Source: Dietzia natronolimnaea
GTDB lineage: Bacteria > Actinomycetota > Actinomycetes > Mycobacteriales > Mycobacteriaceae
Assembly: GCF_002289575.1 (NCBI RefSeq)
Contig: NZ_NTGA01000001.1
Coordinates: 1 to 64,000, forward strand
DNA: 64,000 bases
Direction: 5' to 3'
The number at the start of each line of letters is the position of its first letter. The stretch's first letter is position 1. The position numbers were made by a program, and so were the translations under genes. Below are positions 27,054 to 36,132 of the stretch, piece after piece. Below the pieces are notes generated by a model. It was not told the origin of the DNA, made no database searches, and saw nothing but the letters and a program-made list of their open reading frames with translations.

Positions 27054-28769
27054 ATGGCACACGAGGCGATGAGTGTCGAGGAACGTCCGTCATCGCTGGA
27101 CGCCCACGGGCTCCTGGGCTGGGCCCGCCGGTGCGTGGAACACCTCGCGACCCATCGCGAGGAGATCAACGCCCTCAACGTCTTCCCGGTCCCGGACTCC
27201 GACACGGGGACCAATCTGCTCTACACGATGAGAGCCGCCGTGGACCGCGCCGAGGGCGAGGAGGCATGGATCTCCGAGGGCGGGGGGAGTGCCGGTGCCC
27301 GTGAGATCGCCGTGGCGCTCGGTCACGGGGCCGTCCACGGCGCTCGGGGCAACTCCGGCGTCATCCTGTCCCAGGTCCTGCGGGCGGTCGGCGAGGCGGC
27401 GACGTTCACGGTCGTCGACGCCTCCACCTACCGCCGAGCTCTCCGTACGGCGGTCACCCTCGTGGACCACGCGCTGAGCGATCCGGTCGAGGGAACCATC
27501 GTGACCGTGCTCCGCGAGGCGGCCGCGGGCGCCGGCCGGTCGTCGGCCAACTCGCTCATCGAGGTCGCGCGATCGGCTGCGGACGCGGGGGCCCAGGCCC
27601 TCGACCGCACGACCTCCCAACTGCCCGCGCTCGCCCGGGCCGGCGTCGTGGACGCGGGCGGCAGGGGCCTGTTGGTTCTGCTCGACACCATGGTGGAGGT
27701 GCTGGGGGGACAGGCGCCGGAGCGGCCCGACTACTTCGTCCCCGACGATCCGTTCACCGAACCGTCCACCGGCTGCGACGGCACCGACGGGGGCGCGCCG
27801 GAGGCCTCCTCTGACACCCGGTACGAGGTCATGTACTCCCTGACCCATTCCGACGACGCGCGGGCCGATGAACTCAGATCGGCGCTCCGGACCCTGGGCG
27901 ACAGCGTGGTGGTCGTCGGCGACGGCGGAACCGGCGACAACGCCCGCTGGGCGGTGCACGTCCACACCGACGACATCGGATCGGCGGTCGAGGTCGCACT
28001 GTCCCTCGGGCGCGTCACCGAGATCCGTGTGACGGACATGTTGAACCCGGTGGGCGGCAGCCCGTCGACCGGGCACGGACGACGGGCTGCCGCCGGGGAT
28101 GCCGGGGACCGGGTGGTGCGCGAACTCGAGCGGGTCGTGGTGGCGATCGTCCCGAACGGGCCACTGGCCGAGTTGTTCTCGGAGGCGGGAGCGCGCACGG
28201 TCGATGCGGACGAGGGCGGGGTGATCGACGCCGTGCTCGCGTTGTCCGCGGACGAGTTGCTCGTGTTGCCCAATGGCGAGCTGCCCAGGGCCCAGATCGA
28301 GGCACTCGACGCCGCGCTGCGCGACGTCGACGGCAACGCCCTCATCCTCCCGACGGGTTCCGTCGTCCAGGGATTGTCCGCCCTCGCGGTCCACGACCCC
28401 TCGACAACCCTGTCGCTGGACGGATTCGGTATGGCGGATGCGGCGGCGGCCACCCGGCACGCCCATCTGGTACGGGCCCAACACGACGCGCTCACGTTGG
28501 TGGGTCGCTGCGAGGCCGGTGATCTCCTCGGCATGGTGGGCCACGATGTCGCCCTCATCGAGACGGACCCGGTGGACGCGGTGTGCGCGCTCGCGGACCG
28601 CCTGCTCTCCTCCGGCGGTGAGCTGGTGACCCTTCTGCTCGGCTCCGAGTACGACGACGCCGCGACCGAGACCGCTCTGGCCAGGATCCGCCACGGGCAC
28701 CCTGACGTGGAGGTCGCCGGATACGCGGCCGGCCCAGGCCGCGTGCTCGCCCACGTCGGGGTCGAATGA
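27054..28769 (+). CDS. DhaL/DegV-fold fusion, YloV/FakA-like
   Basis: This 571-residue protein combines a DhaL (Dak2) ATP-binding domain (about 20-215) with a C-terminal region like that of YloV and FakA. The DhaL metal motif is NVFPVPDSDTGTNLLYTM, and GARGNSGVILSQ supplies the ATP-binding loop. FakA phosphorylates fatty acids bound by FakB in Firmicutes; no FakB (DegV) gene is present here. ATG 27054 follows GAGGAGGG directly, and GTG 27051 is an alternative. In M. tuberculosis the equivalent gene is split (Rv2975c/Rv2974c); here it is intact. Its stop overlaps the recG start (ATGA). Confidence 0.87.
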   Translation: MAHEAMSVEERPSSLDAHGLLGWARRCVEHLATHREEINALNVFPVPDSDTGTNLLYTMRAAVDRAEGEEAWISEGGGSAGAREIAVALGHGAVHGARGNSGVILSQVLRAVGEAATFTVVDASTYRRALRTAVTLVDHALSDPVEGTIVTVLREAAAGAGRSSANSLIEVARSAADAGAQALDRTTSQLPALARAGVVDAGGRGLLVLLDTMVEVLGGQAPERPDYFVPDDPFTEPSTGCDGTDGGAPEASSDTRYEVMYSLTHSDDARADELRSALRTLGDSVVVVGDGGTGDNARWAVHVHTDDIGSAVEVALSLGRVTEIRVTDMLNPVGGSPSTGHGRRAAAGDAGDRVVRELERVVVAIVPNGPLAELFSEAGARTVDADEGGVIDAVLALSADELLVLPNGELPRAQIEALDAALRDVDGNALILPTGSVVQGLSALAVHDPSTTLSLDGFGMADAAAATRHAHLVRAQHDALTLVGRCEAGDLLGMVGHDVALIETDPVDAVCALADRLLSSGGELVTLLLGSEYDDAATETALARIRHGHPDVEVAGYAAGPGRVLAHVGVE

Positions 28770-31039
28770 CCGCGTTCGTCACCACGGACACGGTGCTGGG
28801 GGAGGTCCTCGACGCCGGGCTTGCCGAGCGGATCAACACGGCCTTCGGTCACCGGACCGTCGGCGACCTGCTCCACACCCTGCCCCGCCGCTACCGGCAG
28901 CACGGGCAGCGCTACGACAAGCGGGAACTCGTCGAGGGCGAGCGGGTCACGATCATCGGGACGGTCACCACCTCAACGACCCGCAACTACACCACCAAGC
29001 AGGGCCAGTCGCGGGAGATGCTCACGCTCACGGTGGAGGACGAGGACACCACGTTCAAGGTGGTCTACTTCGCCGGACGCAAGATCAAGTTCATGCTCCC
29101 GGTGGGCACGGTGGCGATGTTCGACGGGACCGTGTCACGGTTCCGCCAGTCCCTGGACCTCACCCACCCGGAGTTCCTTGTCCTGCACTCTGTCTCGGGT
29201 CCGGGTCGTGAGCTCAAGGGCTCGGGTGATCTCGCCGCCCTGGCCCGGTTGTCGGCCGAGATCGACGCCGAGGGTGGCCCGAGTCTGTTCGACCGCCCCC
29301 TTCTTCCGATCTACTCGGCCAGCAAGAGTGTGACGTCGTGGGACCTGCTCGGAGCGGTAGTGACCGCGATCCGTGCCCTGGTCCCCGTCGTCGACCCCCT
29401 CGACGACACGGTGCTGGCGGCCGGCGGTCTGATGGGCCTCGACGAGGCGCTACGCAAGGCCCATCTGCCGGAGACCGTCAAGGACGCCGACAGGGCCGGG
29501 TACCGCCTCCGGTTCGACGAGGCCATCGCGCTGCAACTGCTCCTGGGAGCCCGGCGCCGCGCGGTCGCCCGCGACCCCGCGCCGGCCAGTCCGGTGCGCC
29601 CGGACGGCGTCCGCGCCGCGATGGAGGCGCGGATGCCGTTCGAGCTCACCGCCGGGCAGACCGCCGTGCTGGAGGAGATCTCCACCGACCTCGCCCTGGA
29701 CGAACCGATGAACCGCCTCCTGCAGGGGGAGGTCGGCTCCGGTAAGACGATCGTCGCGCTGCTCGCGATGCTCCAGGTGGTCGACGCGGGTCGTCAGTGC
29801 GTGATGCTCGCCCCCACGGAGGTCCTGGCCACCCAGCACCACCGTTCGCTGACGGCCATGCTCGGCGATCTGGGGGAGCGGGGCCGGCTGGGCGCCGCCG
29901 ACGAGGCCACCAGGGTCGTGCTGTTGACGGGGTCCATGTCCACCGCGGAGCGGCGGGCGGCGCTCCTGGACATCGTCACCGGTGAGGCCGGGATCGTCGT
30001 GGGCACGCACGCGCTCATCCAGGACTCGGTGGACTTCTTCGACCTGGGACTGGTGGTGGTCGACGAGCAACACCGCTTCGGGGTCCGTCAGCGCGATCGG
30101 CTCCGCGCCAAGGGGCGGGACGGAACGGTCCCACACCTGCTGGTGATGACGGCGACGCCGATCCCCCGCACCATCGCGATGACCGTCTTCGGCGACCTGG
30201 AGGTCTCGGAACTGGACGAGCTCCCCGGCGGCCGCAGGCCCATCTCCACCTCGGTCGTGCCGGCCCGGGACAAGCCGCGCTGGGTGCAGCGAGTCTGGGA
30301 ACGGGTGCGGGAGGAGGTCGAAGCGGGCCACCGGGCGTACATCGTGTGTGCGCGGATCGACGCCGACACCGGCGACGCCCCGGGTGGTACGTCCGGAGGG
30401 GACGACGACCGCGGGAGTGACCGGCCCCCTCTGGTCGCCGCCGTGGACCTCTACGAGTACCTGTCCACCGGGCCACTGGCCGGACTCCGCCTCGGTCTCA
30501 TGCACGGCCGACTTCCTCCCGAGGAGAAGGAGTCGACCATGAGTGCGTTCGCCGCCGGTGATCTGGACGTCCTGGTGTCGACGACCGTGATCGAGGTCGG
30601 GGTGGACGTCCCGGAGGCCACCGTGATGGTGGTGATGGACGCCGACCGGTTCGGCGTAAGCCAACTCCACCAGCTCCGGGGCCGAGTGGGTCGGGGTGGC
30701 CTGCCCGGGCTCTGCCTCCTGGTGACCAACGCCCGCGAGGGGGGGAAGTCGATGGAACGACTGGGCGCGGTCGCCGCCACCACGGACGGATTCGTGCTGG
30801 CGCAGCTCGACCTGGTGCAGCGCCGTGAGGGAGATGTCCTGGGAGACGCCCAGTCGGGTGCATTGGCCTCGCTCCGACTGCTGTCCGTCGTCGACGACGG
30901 CGAGGTCATCGAGATCGCACGCCGTCACGCCGAGGAGATCCTCGACTCCGATCCCGGACTCGACCAGCACCCGGCGTTGGCCGAGCGGGTCCGTCGACTG
31001 TCCGGCTCGGACGAGTCGGACTACCTGTTCAAATACTGA
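28766..31039 (+). CDS. recG: ATP-dependent DNA helicase RecG
   Basis: RecG remodels stalled forks and branched DNA. The 757-residue protein has the N-terminal wedge (OB) domain at about 55-150 and the helicase core, with Walker A GEVGSGKT (K327), DEQH box at 433-436, MTATPIPRT and the C-terminal LRGRVGRGG. Between them lies a low-complexity Asp/Gly insert (about residues 532-550) not seen in short RecG versions. The ATG overlaps the stop of the previous gene. rsmD and coaD follow in the same direction. Confidence 0.96.
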   Translation: MTAFVTTDTVLGEVLDAGLAERINTAFGHRTVGDLLHTLPRRYRQHGQRYDKRELVEGERVTIIGTVTTSTTRNYTTKQGQSREMLTLTVEDEDTTFKVVYFAGRKIKFMLPVGTVAMFDGTVSRFRQSLDLTHPEFLVLHSVSGPGRELKGSGDLAALARLSAEIDAEGGPSLFDRPLLPIYSASKSVTSWDLLGAVVTAIRALVPVVDPLDDTVLAAGGLMGLDEALRKAHLPETVKDADRAGYRLRFDEAIALQLLLGARRRAVARDPAPASPVRPDGVRAAMEARMPFELTAGQTAVLEEISTDLALDEPMNRLLQGEVGSGKTIVALLAMLQVVDAGRQCVMLAPTEVLATQHHRSLTAMLGDLGERGRLGAADEATRVVLLTGSMSTAERRAALLDIVTGEAGIVVGTHALIQDSVDFFDLGLVVVDEQHRFGVRQRDRLRAKGRDGTVPHLLVMTATPIPRTIAMTVFGDLEVSELDELPGGRRPISTSVVPARDKPRWVQRVWERVREEVEAGHRAYIVCARIDADTGDAPGGTSGGDDDRGSDRPPLVAAVDLYEYLSTGPLAGLRLGLMHGRLPPEEKESTMSAFAAGDLDVLVSTTVIEVGVDVPEATVMVVMDADRFGVSQLHQLRGRVGRGGLPGLCLLVTNAREGGKSMERLGAVAATTDGFVLAQLDLVQRREGDVLGDAQSGALASLRLLSVVDDGEVIEIARRHAEEILDSDPGLDQHPALAERVRRLSGSDESDYLFKY

Positions 31040-31068
31040 CCACCAGCATCTCGACCATCGGGGGATCC

Positions 31069-31656
31069 ATGACCCGCATCATCTCGGGCCGCCTGCGCGG
31101 GCGCTCGATCACCGTTCCGCCCGCGGGGACCAGGCCCACTACCGACCGTGTCCGCGAGGCCCTGTTCAGCGCGATCGTGAGTCGCATGGACCTGGACGGC
31201 GCCGCAGTGCTGGACCTGTTCGCGGGGTCCGGCGCGCTCGGGTTGGAGGCGGTCTCCCGGGGCGCGGACGTGGTGTGGTTCGTCGAGGACAACCCCCGGG
31301 CCGTCGCGACGATCCGCGCGAACACGTCGGGCCTGTCGTCGTCGTTCCCGTCGGTCCGGCCGACCGTCAGGCGGGCGGCGCTGCCCGCCGCCGTCGCCGG
31401 GCCGTGCCCCGTCGCCGGAGGCTTCGACCTGGTTCTGGCCGACCCGCCGTACGAGCGCTCGGGGGACCTCGACGCTCCCGTCCTGGAGGCGTTGGCGGAC
31501 GGGGGCTGGCTCGCCGGGGACGCCCTCGTGGTGTGGGAGAGGTCCAGGCGTGACCCGGCGGTGCGGTGGCCCACCGGATACGAGGTGGAGTTCGAGCGGA
31601 CCTACGGGGAGACCGCCGTCGAGATCGCCCGCCCGGTTGATACGGTCGCCCGATGA
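31069..31656 (+). CDS. rsmD: 16S rRNA (guanine966-N2)-methyltransferase
   Basis: RsmD methylates G966 of 16S rRNA during small-subunit assembly. The 195-residue protein has the SAM motif VLDLFAGSGALGLEA, the acidic loop FVEDNP and the catalytic DPPYE at D125-Y128. The N-terminus TRIISGRLRGRSI is typical. GGGGGA precedes the ATG. The stop overlaps the coaD start (ATGA). Confidence 0.94.
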   Translation: MTRIISGRLRGRSITVPPAGTRPTTDRVREALFSAIVSRMDLDGAAVLDLFAGSGALGLEAVSRGADVVWFVEDNPRAVATIRANTSGLSSSFPSVRPTVRRAALPAAVAGPCPVAGGFDLVLADPPYERSGDLDAPVLEALADGGWLAGDALVVWERSRRDPAVRWPTGYEVEFERTYGETAVEIARPVDTVAR

Positions 31657-32126
31657 CCACCGTCGTGTGCCCAGGCTCGTTCGACCCGGTGACCCTCGGG
31701 CACCTCGACATCATCCGGAGGGCTGCGGACCTGTTCGACGACGTGATCGTGTGCGTGGTGGCCAATCCCAACAAGCAGGGGACGTTCACCATCGATGAGC
31801 GTAAGGCGCTCATCGAGGAGGTCTGCGCGGACCTGACCGGCGTCCGCGTGGACAGCTTCTACGGACTGCTCGTCGACTACTGTCGCGAGACGGGCGCCAC
31901 CGCGGTGATCAAGGGTCTGCGCGATTCGACCGACTACGACTACGAATTGCCGATGGCCCACATGAACCGGTCGATAGCGCGGGTGGACACCGTGTTCCTG
32001 CCGACCCGGGCGGACCTGGCCTTCGTCTCCTCCTCGTTGTGCCGCGAGGTCACGCGCCTGGGCGGGGACGTCTCGCATCTCCTGCCGGATCCCGTCGCCC
32101 GGGCGCTGAAGGAGCGGCTCGGCTGA
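31653..32126 (+). CDS. coaD: phosphopantetheine adenylyltransferase
   Basis: CoaD transfers AMP to 4'-phosphopantetheine, the penultimate step of coenzyme A synthesis. The 157-residue protein has the nucleotidyltransferase motif GSFDPVTLGH (H17), the KGLRDSTDYDYELPMAHMNR substrate loop and the SSSLCREVTRLGGDVS C-terminal motif (the ISSS type). It is coupled to rsmD through an ATGA overlap, an arrangement widespread in bacteria. A 147-bp gap with the SepIVA gene's likely promoter follows. Confidence 0.96.
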   Translation: MTTVVCPGSFDPVTLGHLDIIRRAADLFDDVIVCVVANPNKQGTFTIDERKALIEEVCADLTGVRVDSFYGLLVDYCRETGATAVIKGLRDSTDYDYELPMAHMNRSIARVDTVFLPTRADLAFVSSSLCREVTRLGGDVSHLLPDPVARALKERLG

Positions 32127-32273
32127 ACCGTGGCGCCCGGCACCGGGGGTCCTGCCCGCTGCGGGGCGTTAAGTATCGCGGACCACCGGACACACCGCCG
32201 CCGCACCGGCCCTGGAAGGCGGCTTACGGGCACACTGGTGTGGCAAGAGTGACGATCCGGTGAAGGGACGAGC

Positions 32274-33065
32274 GTGTACCGAGTGTTCCAGGCCCTCGAC
32301 GAGCTGAACGCGATGATCGAGGACGCCCGCAGTCTGCCCATGACCGCGAACTGCGTGGTACCCCGGCACGAGTCCCTGCTGTTGCTCGATGACATACGGG
32401 ACTCCTTCCCCGGCGAGCTCGACGACGCGCAGGACGTGCTGGACCAGCGCGACAGCGTGCTCGCCGAGGCCGATGCGACCGCCCGCGACACGGTCTCGGC
32501 CGCCGATGCCGAGGCCGAGCGCACCCTGCGCGAGGCCCGCGCGGACGCGGACTCGATGCTCGCCGACGCCAAGGCGCGGGCCGACCGCATGGTCGCCGAG
32601 GCCACGGCGCACGCCGACGGGCTCGTGGGCGACGCCCGCGCGGAGTCCGCCGACCTGCTCGACCGGTCCCGCCGCGAAGCCGAATCGACCACCTCCCGCG
32701 CCCGCGCCGAGTCCGACCGGCTGGTGGAACAGGCCAACATCATCTACGACCGCACCATCACCGAGGCCCGCCAAGAGCAGCAGCGGATGCTGTCGGAGTC
32801 CGAGGTCGTCCGGATCGCCGACGAGGAGGCCAGCAGGATCCGGGACGCCGCGCACGCGGAGAGCGATCGTCGGCGTGAGGAGTGCGACGCCTACATCGAC
32901 GACAAGATGGCGCGGTTCGAGGAGTTCCTCGGCTCGACCCTCCGCACCGTGTCCCGCGGGCGCGAAGAACTCCACGGGGTCGCCCCGGTCGGCCGTCGTG
33001 AGGCCCCCGGCCGCCGCGGGGGGCGCGAGGGCGATCAGTACGGCGACGGGTACGGGGGTTACTGA
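32274..33065 (+). CDS. DivIVA-like coiled-coil protein, SepIVA-like
   Basis: The 263-residue protein starts MYRVFQALDELNAMIEDA, the N-terminus typical of SepIVA (Rv2927c), which localises to the division septum and growing poles in mycobacteria. A long coiled coil with Ala/Glu/Arg-rich heptads runs from about 45 to 215, with several DAR/AEA repeats. A basic Gly/Tyr-rich tail ends the protein. GTG 32274 follows AAGGGA. Its position before the DUF177-rnc-mutM group matches Rv2927c-Rv2924c. Role in septation or cell-envelope growth is inferred from the orthologue. Confidence 0.85.
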   Translation: MYRVFQALDELNAMIEDARSLPMTANCVVPRHESLLLLDDIRDSFPGELDDAQDVLDQRDSVLAEADATARDTVSAADAEAERTLREARADADSMLADAKARADRMVAEATAHADGLVGDARAESADLLDRSRREAESTTSRARAESDRLVEQANIIYDRTITEARQEQQRMLSESEVVRIADEEASRIRDAAHAESDRRREECDAYIDDKMARFEEFLGSTLRTVSRGREELHGVAPVGRREAPGRRGGREGDQYGDGYGGY

Positions 33066-33076
33066 TCGACGGCGGG

Positions 33077-33082
33077 TAGTCT
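33077..33082 (+). promoter_or_regulatory. -10 box of the leaderless DUF177 gene
   Basis: TAGTCT lies seven bases before GTG 33090 with no Shine-Dalgarno. Confidence 0.55.
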
Positions 33083-33089
33083 GCTGGGC

Positions 33090-33680
33090 GTGTCCACCAC
33101 CTCTCGCCCCCGACATCAAGGCCGCCCGGCCGCCGATTCCCTCGTCCTCGACACCCGCAGCATCACCCGGACCCCGGGCGCGATGACGCAGGTCCGGCGC
33201 GCTGCGGTGCTGCCGTCGTCGATCGGGGTCGAGCTGATCCGCATCCCCGAGGGGGACGAGGTCGACCTGGACCTGGACCTGACCTTCGTCGAGGAGGGCG
33301 TCCTGGTGACCGGCTCCGTCGCCGGATGCGCTGAGGTGGAGTGCGCACGGTGTCTCGGCGAGTTCACCACCGAGGTCTCCGTGGATCTGACGGAGATGTA
33401 CGCCGCCGAGGGCACGGCCGCGGCCGCCGGGGTGGAGCAGGACGAGGTGCGTCTGCTCGACGGCGATCTGCTGGACCTGGAACCGGCTCTGGTCGACGCC
33501 TTCGGCCTGGAGTTCCCGATGTCGCCCACGTGCACGGACTACGGCCACAGTGGCTGCGTCAACCCCGACACCCCCGCGCCGGACGGGGTCTCCGGCGACA
33601 CCGAGGGACGCATCGATCCGCGATGGGCCGGTCTGGCCGAGAAGTTCGCCGACCCCGGGACCGACGAGGGTGCCCGGTGA
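33090..33680 (+). CDS. DUF177/YceD-family protein
   Basis: The 196-residue protein belongs to the YceD/DUF177 family, linked to 23S rRNA maturation and usually found beside rpmF or rnc. The core includes two cysteines in [10 protein letters not shown] and a second pair ([14 protein letters not shown]) that together could bind metal. The first 30 residues are polar. rpmF is absent here; the gene is joined directly to rnc through a GTGA overlap. Co-expression with RNase III fits an rRNA-processing role, but the biochemical function is not established from sequence. Confidence 0.85.
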   Translation: MSTTSRPRHQGRPAADSLVLDTRSITRTPGAMTQVRRAAVLPSSIGVELIRIPEGDEVDLDLDLTFVEEGVLVTGSVAGCAEVECARCLGEFTTEVSVDLTEMYAAEGTAAAAGVEQDEVRLLDGDLLDLEPALVDAFGLEFPMSPTCTDYGHSGCVNPDTPAPDGVSGDTEGRIDPRWAGLAEKFADPGTDEGAR

Positions 33681-34375
33681 CGGACCCCTCCCCGGAACTC
33701 GGCGCGGTCCTGGGTGTCCAGCTCCCCGCGGAGCTGTCCGCACAGGCGCTGACCCACCGGTCGTACGCCTACGAGCACGGGGGACTCCCGCACAACGAGC
33801 GGCTCGAGTTCCTCGGCGACGCGGTGCTGGAACTCGTCGTGACCGAACACCTCTACACCGCGTACCCGGATCGGCCGGAGGGTGATCTCGCGAAGATCCG
33901 CGCCAGCCTGGTCAACACCTACGTCCTGGCCGACATCGCCCGCGAGCTGGGCCCGGAGGGGCTGGGGGCGCTCCTGCGGCTCGGTAGGGGAGAGGAGCTG
34001 ACCGGCGGTCGGGACAAGCACTCGATCCTGGCCGACACGCTGGAGGCCGTCTTCGGCGCCGTGTACCTGACCCACGGGCTGGAGGTGGCGCGGGGGATCG
34101 TCGAAGGGATCATCGGCGATCGCCTCCGGGTGGTCCCCACCCTGGGGGCGGCGCTCGACTGGAAGACCAGCCTGCAGGAGAAGTGCGCGGCCCTCGGCCG
34201 GCCCAAGGCCCGGTACGAGATCACCTCCACCGGACCGGACCACGACAAGACCTTCTCCGCGGTGGCGCTGGTCGGCGACGACCCGTTGGGCGAGGGCGTC
34301 GGCCGGACCAAGAAGGAGGCCGAGCAGAAGGCCGCCGAGCAGGCATGGGCGGCTCTGGACCGGGCCACGGGCTGA
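33677..34375 (+). CDS. rnc: ribonuclease III
   Basis: RNase III cleaves double-stranded RNA, including rRNA precursors. The 232-residue protein has the catalytic signature [13 protein letters not shown] (E44, D48), the second acidic site in [15 protein letters not shown], and a C-terminal double-stranded RNA-binding domain ending in [22 protein letters not shown] 33677 overlaps the stop of the DUF177 gene. The mutM start lies one base after its stop. Confidence 0.96.
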   Translation: MTDPSPELGAVLGVQLPAELSAQALTHRSYAYEHGGLPHNERLEFLGDAVLELVVTEHLYTAYPDRPEGDLAKIRASLVNTYVLADIARELGPEGLGALLRLGRGEELTGGRDKHSILADTLEAVFGAVYLTHGLEVARGIVEGIIGDRLRVVPTLGAALDWKTSLQEKCAALGRPKARYEITSTGPDHDKTFSAVALVGDDPLGEGVGRTKKEAEQKAAEQAWAALDRATG

Positions 34376-34376
34376 C

Positions 34377-35285
34377 ATGCCGGAGCTACCCGAGGTCGAG
34401 GTGGTGCGTCGCGGCCTCGAGACCCACGTGGTGGGCCGTCGGATCCTCGACGTCGACGTGACCGGCGCCCGCACGGCCCGCCGGCAGCCCGGCGGCCCGG
34501 CGGAGATCGTCGCCCGGCTGCGAGATCAGGTGGTGACCGGTGCCGGCCGGCGCGGCAAGTACCTGTGGCTGACGCTGGACGGTGACCACACCGCCGGGGC
34601 CGACTGCCTGCTGGTCCACCTCGGGATGAGCGGTCAGATGCTGGTCACGGCCACTGACGCGCCACGGGTACGGCATCTGCACGCCCGCGCCCGACTCGAC
34701 GACGGCAGGGAACTGCGGTTCGTGGACCAGCGGACGTTCGGCGGATGGACCGTCGTTCCCCTGGCCGAGGCCGCCGACGGCACCGGGGTGCTCCTGCCCG
34801 CGCCGGCCGCCCACGTGGCCGCCGACCCCTTCGAGCCGGGTTTCGGCGAGCTGGCCACCGCGCGGGCGATCCGGCGCCGGGACACCGAGATCAAACGGCT
34901 CCTGTTGGACCAGACCGTGGTCTCGGGCATCGGCAATATCTACGCGGACGAGGCACTCTGGCGTGCCGGTGTCCACGGCCGTCGGCGCGCCGGATCGTTG
35001 ACGCTGAGCACCGTCCGCGGGCTCCTGGGCCACGCCCGCGAAGTGATGTCCGATGCGTTGGACGCCGGGGGCACGTCGTTCGACGCGCTGTACGTCAACG
35101 TCAACGGCGCGTCCGGGTACTTCGACAGGTCCCTCGACGTCTACGGGCAGGCGGGGAGGCCGTGCGCGCGATGCGGGACGCCGGTGGTCCGGGAGGAGTT
35201 CATGAACCGTGGTTCGCACTTCTGCCCGGGCTGCCAGAGGCCGCCCCGGCGGGCTGTGGCGCGGCGGCCCCGCTCCGTACGATGA
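34377..35285 (+). CDS. mutM: formamidopyrimidine-DNA glycosylase
   Basis: MutM (Fpg) excises 8-oxoguanine and ring-opened purines. The 302-residue enzyme starts PELPEVEVVRRGL after Met removal, with P2 and E3 catalytic. It has the helix-two-turn-helix segment SGIGNIYADEALW and the terminal zinc finger CARCGTPVV with a second pair in HFCPGCQR. The nucleotides before ATG 34377 give only a one-base gap to rnc. Its stop overlaps the start of the OsmC gene (ATGA). Confidence 0.96.
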   Translation: MPELPEVEVVRRGLETHVVGRRILDVDVTGARTARRQPGGPAEIVARLRDQVVTGAGRRGKYLWLTLDGDHTAGADCLLVHLGMSGQMLVTATDAPRVRHLHARARLDDGRELRFVDQRTFGGWTVVPLAEAADGTGVLLPAPAAHVAADPFEPGFGELATARAIRRRDTEIKRLLLDQTVVSGIGNIYADEALWRAGVHGRRRAGSLTLSTVRGLLGHAREVMSDALDAGGTSFDALYVNVNGASGYFDRSLDVYGQAGRPCARCGTPVVREEFMNRGSHFCPGCQRPPRRAVARRPRSVR

Positions 35286-35755
35286 CCGACATGACGATGA
35301 CCGGTAAGGACGACACTTCTCAGTCCCCGCCGCCCGCCACCGATCTCCGGGTGGAGCGGATCGGGACCCGGCGGTACGTGGGACACTCTTCGCGGGGCGC
35401 GAGGGTCGAGATCGGATCGGCGGACGTCGAGGGGGTGTTCACCCCGGGGGAACTGCTCAAGATCGCGCTCGGCGCGTGCACGGCGATGGCCTCGGATTTC
35501 ACGATCTCGCGCCGCCTGGGTGATGACTATGCCGCGACCGTCCGCGTCTCCGGCGACGCCGACCGCGAGGACGAGCGGTACCCGCGACTGGAGGAGACCT
35601 ACGAACTCGACCTGTCCGGGCTCGACCCGGCGATGGCGGACCGGGTGCTCGGCATGATCCGTCGGTCGGTCGACGCCACCTGCACGGTCGGCCGGACCCT
35701 CACCGCGGGCACGGAGATCGGGCTGCGGTTCGACACCGGTGGTGACGCGCCGTGA
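35282..35755 (+). CDS. OsmC-family peroxide reductase
   Basis: The 157-residue protein belongs to OsmC/Ohr, thiol peroxidases that reduce organic hydroperoxides. The family's cysteines appear at LGACTAMASD and at SVDATCTVGRTL, the right spacing for the redox pair. Its N-terminus is polar (ATG choices at 35282, 35291 or 35297); the first overlaps the mutM stop. It matches Rv2923c in position. The neighbourhood with MutM suggests an oxidative-damage module, which is inference. Confidence 0.88.
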   Translation: MTDMTMTGKDDTSQSPPPATDLRVERIGTRRYVGHSSRGARVEIGSADVEGVFTPGELLKIALGACTAMASDFTISRRLGDDYAATVRVSGDADREDERYPRLEETYELDLSGLDPAMADRVLGMIRRSVDATCTVGRTLTAGTEIGLRFDTGGDAP

Positions 35756-36042
35756 CCCCACCGGCGCCCGACCCGGTCCGGCTGGTGGCCTGGGTCCACG
35801 GCCACGTGCAGGGCGTGGGTTTCCGGTGGTGGACGCGGTCCAGAGCACTCGAACTCGGGCTCGTGGGCTACGCGGCCAACAAACCGGACGGACGGGTCCA
35901 CGTCGTGGCGGAGGGGCCCCGCCGGGCGTGCCTCCAGCTCGTCGAGCTGCTGCGGGGCGGGGACGGACCGGGCACGGTGGAGCTCGTGGTGGACTCCTGG
36001 GACCGGGCCCGGGGGGACCTGACCGGATTCCGCGAGCGCTGA
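35752..36042 (+). CDS. acyP: acylphosphatase
   Basis: The 96-residue protein hydrolyses acyl phosphates. It shows the acylphosphatase core VHGHVQGVGFRWWTRSRA with the phosphate-binding arginine, and the catalytic asparagine in GYAANKPDGRVHVVAEG. GTG 35752 overlaps the stop of the OsmC gene (GTGA). In M. tuberculosis acyP is followed directly by smc; here a P-type ATPase gene has been inserted between them. Confidence 0.93.
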   Translation: MTPPAPDPVRLVAWVHGHVQGVGFRWWTRSRALELGLVGYAANKPDGRVHVVAEGPRRACLQLVELLRGGDGPGTVELVVDSWDRARGDLTGFRER

Positions 36043-36132
36043 ACGCACCCTCGGCCGGGGGCCCGGAACGGGTCAGGGGCATGCTGGGGGTGGACCGATC
36101 GCGATGTGTGAGACAGATCGGAGGACCGGACC

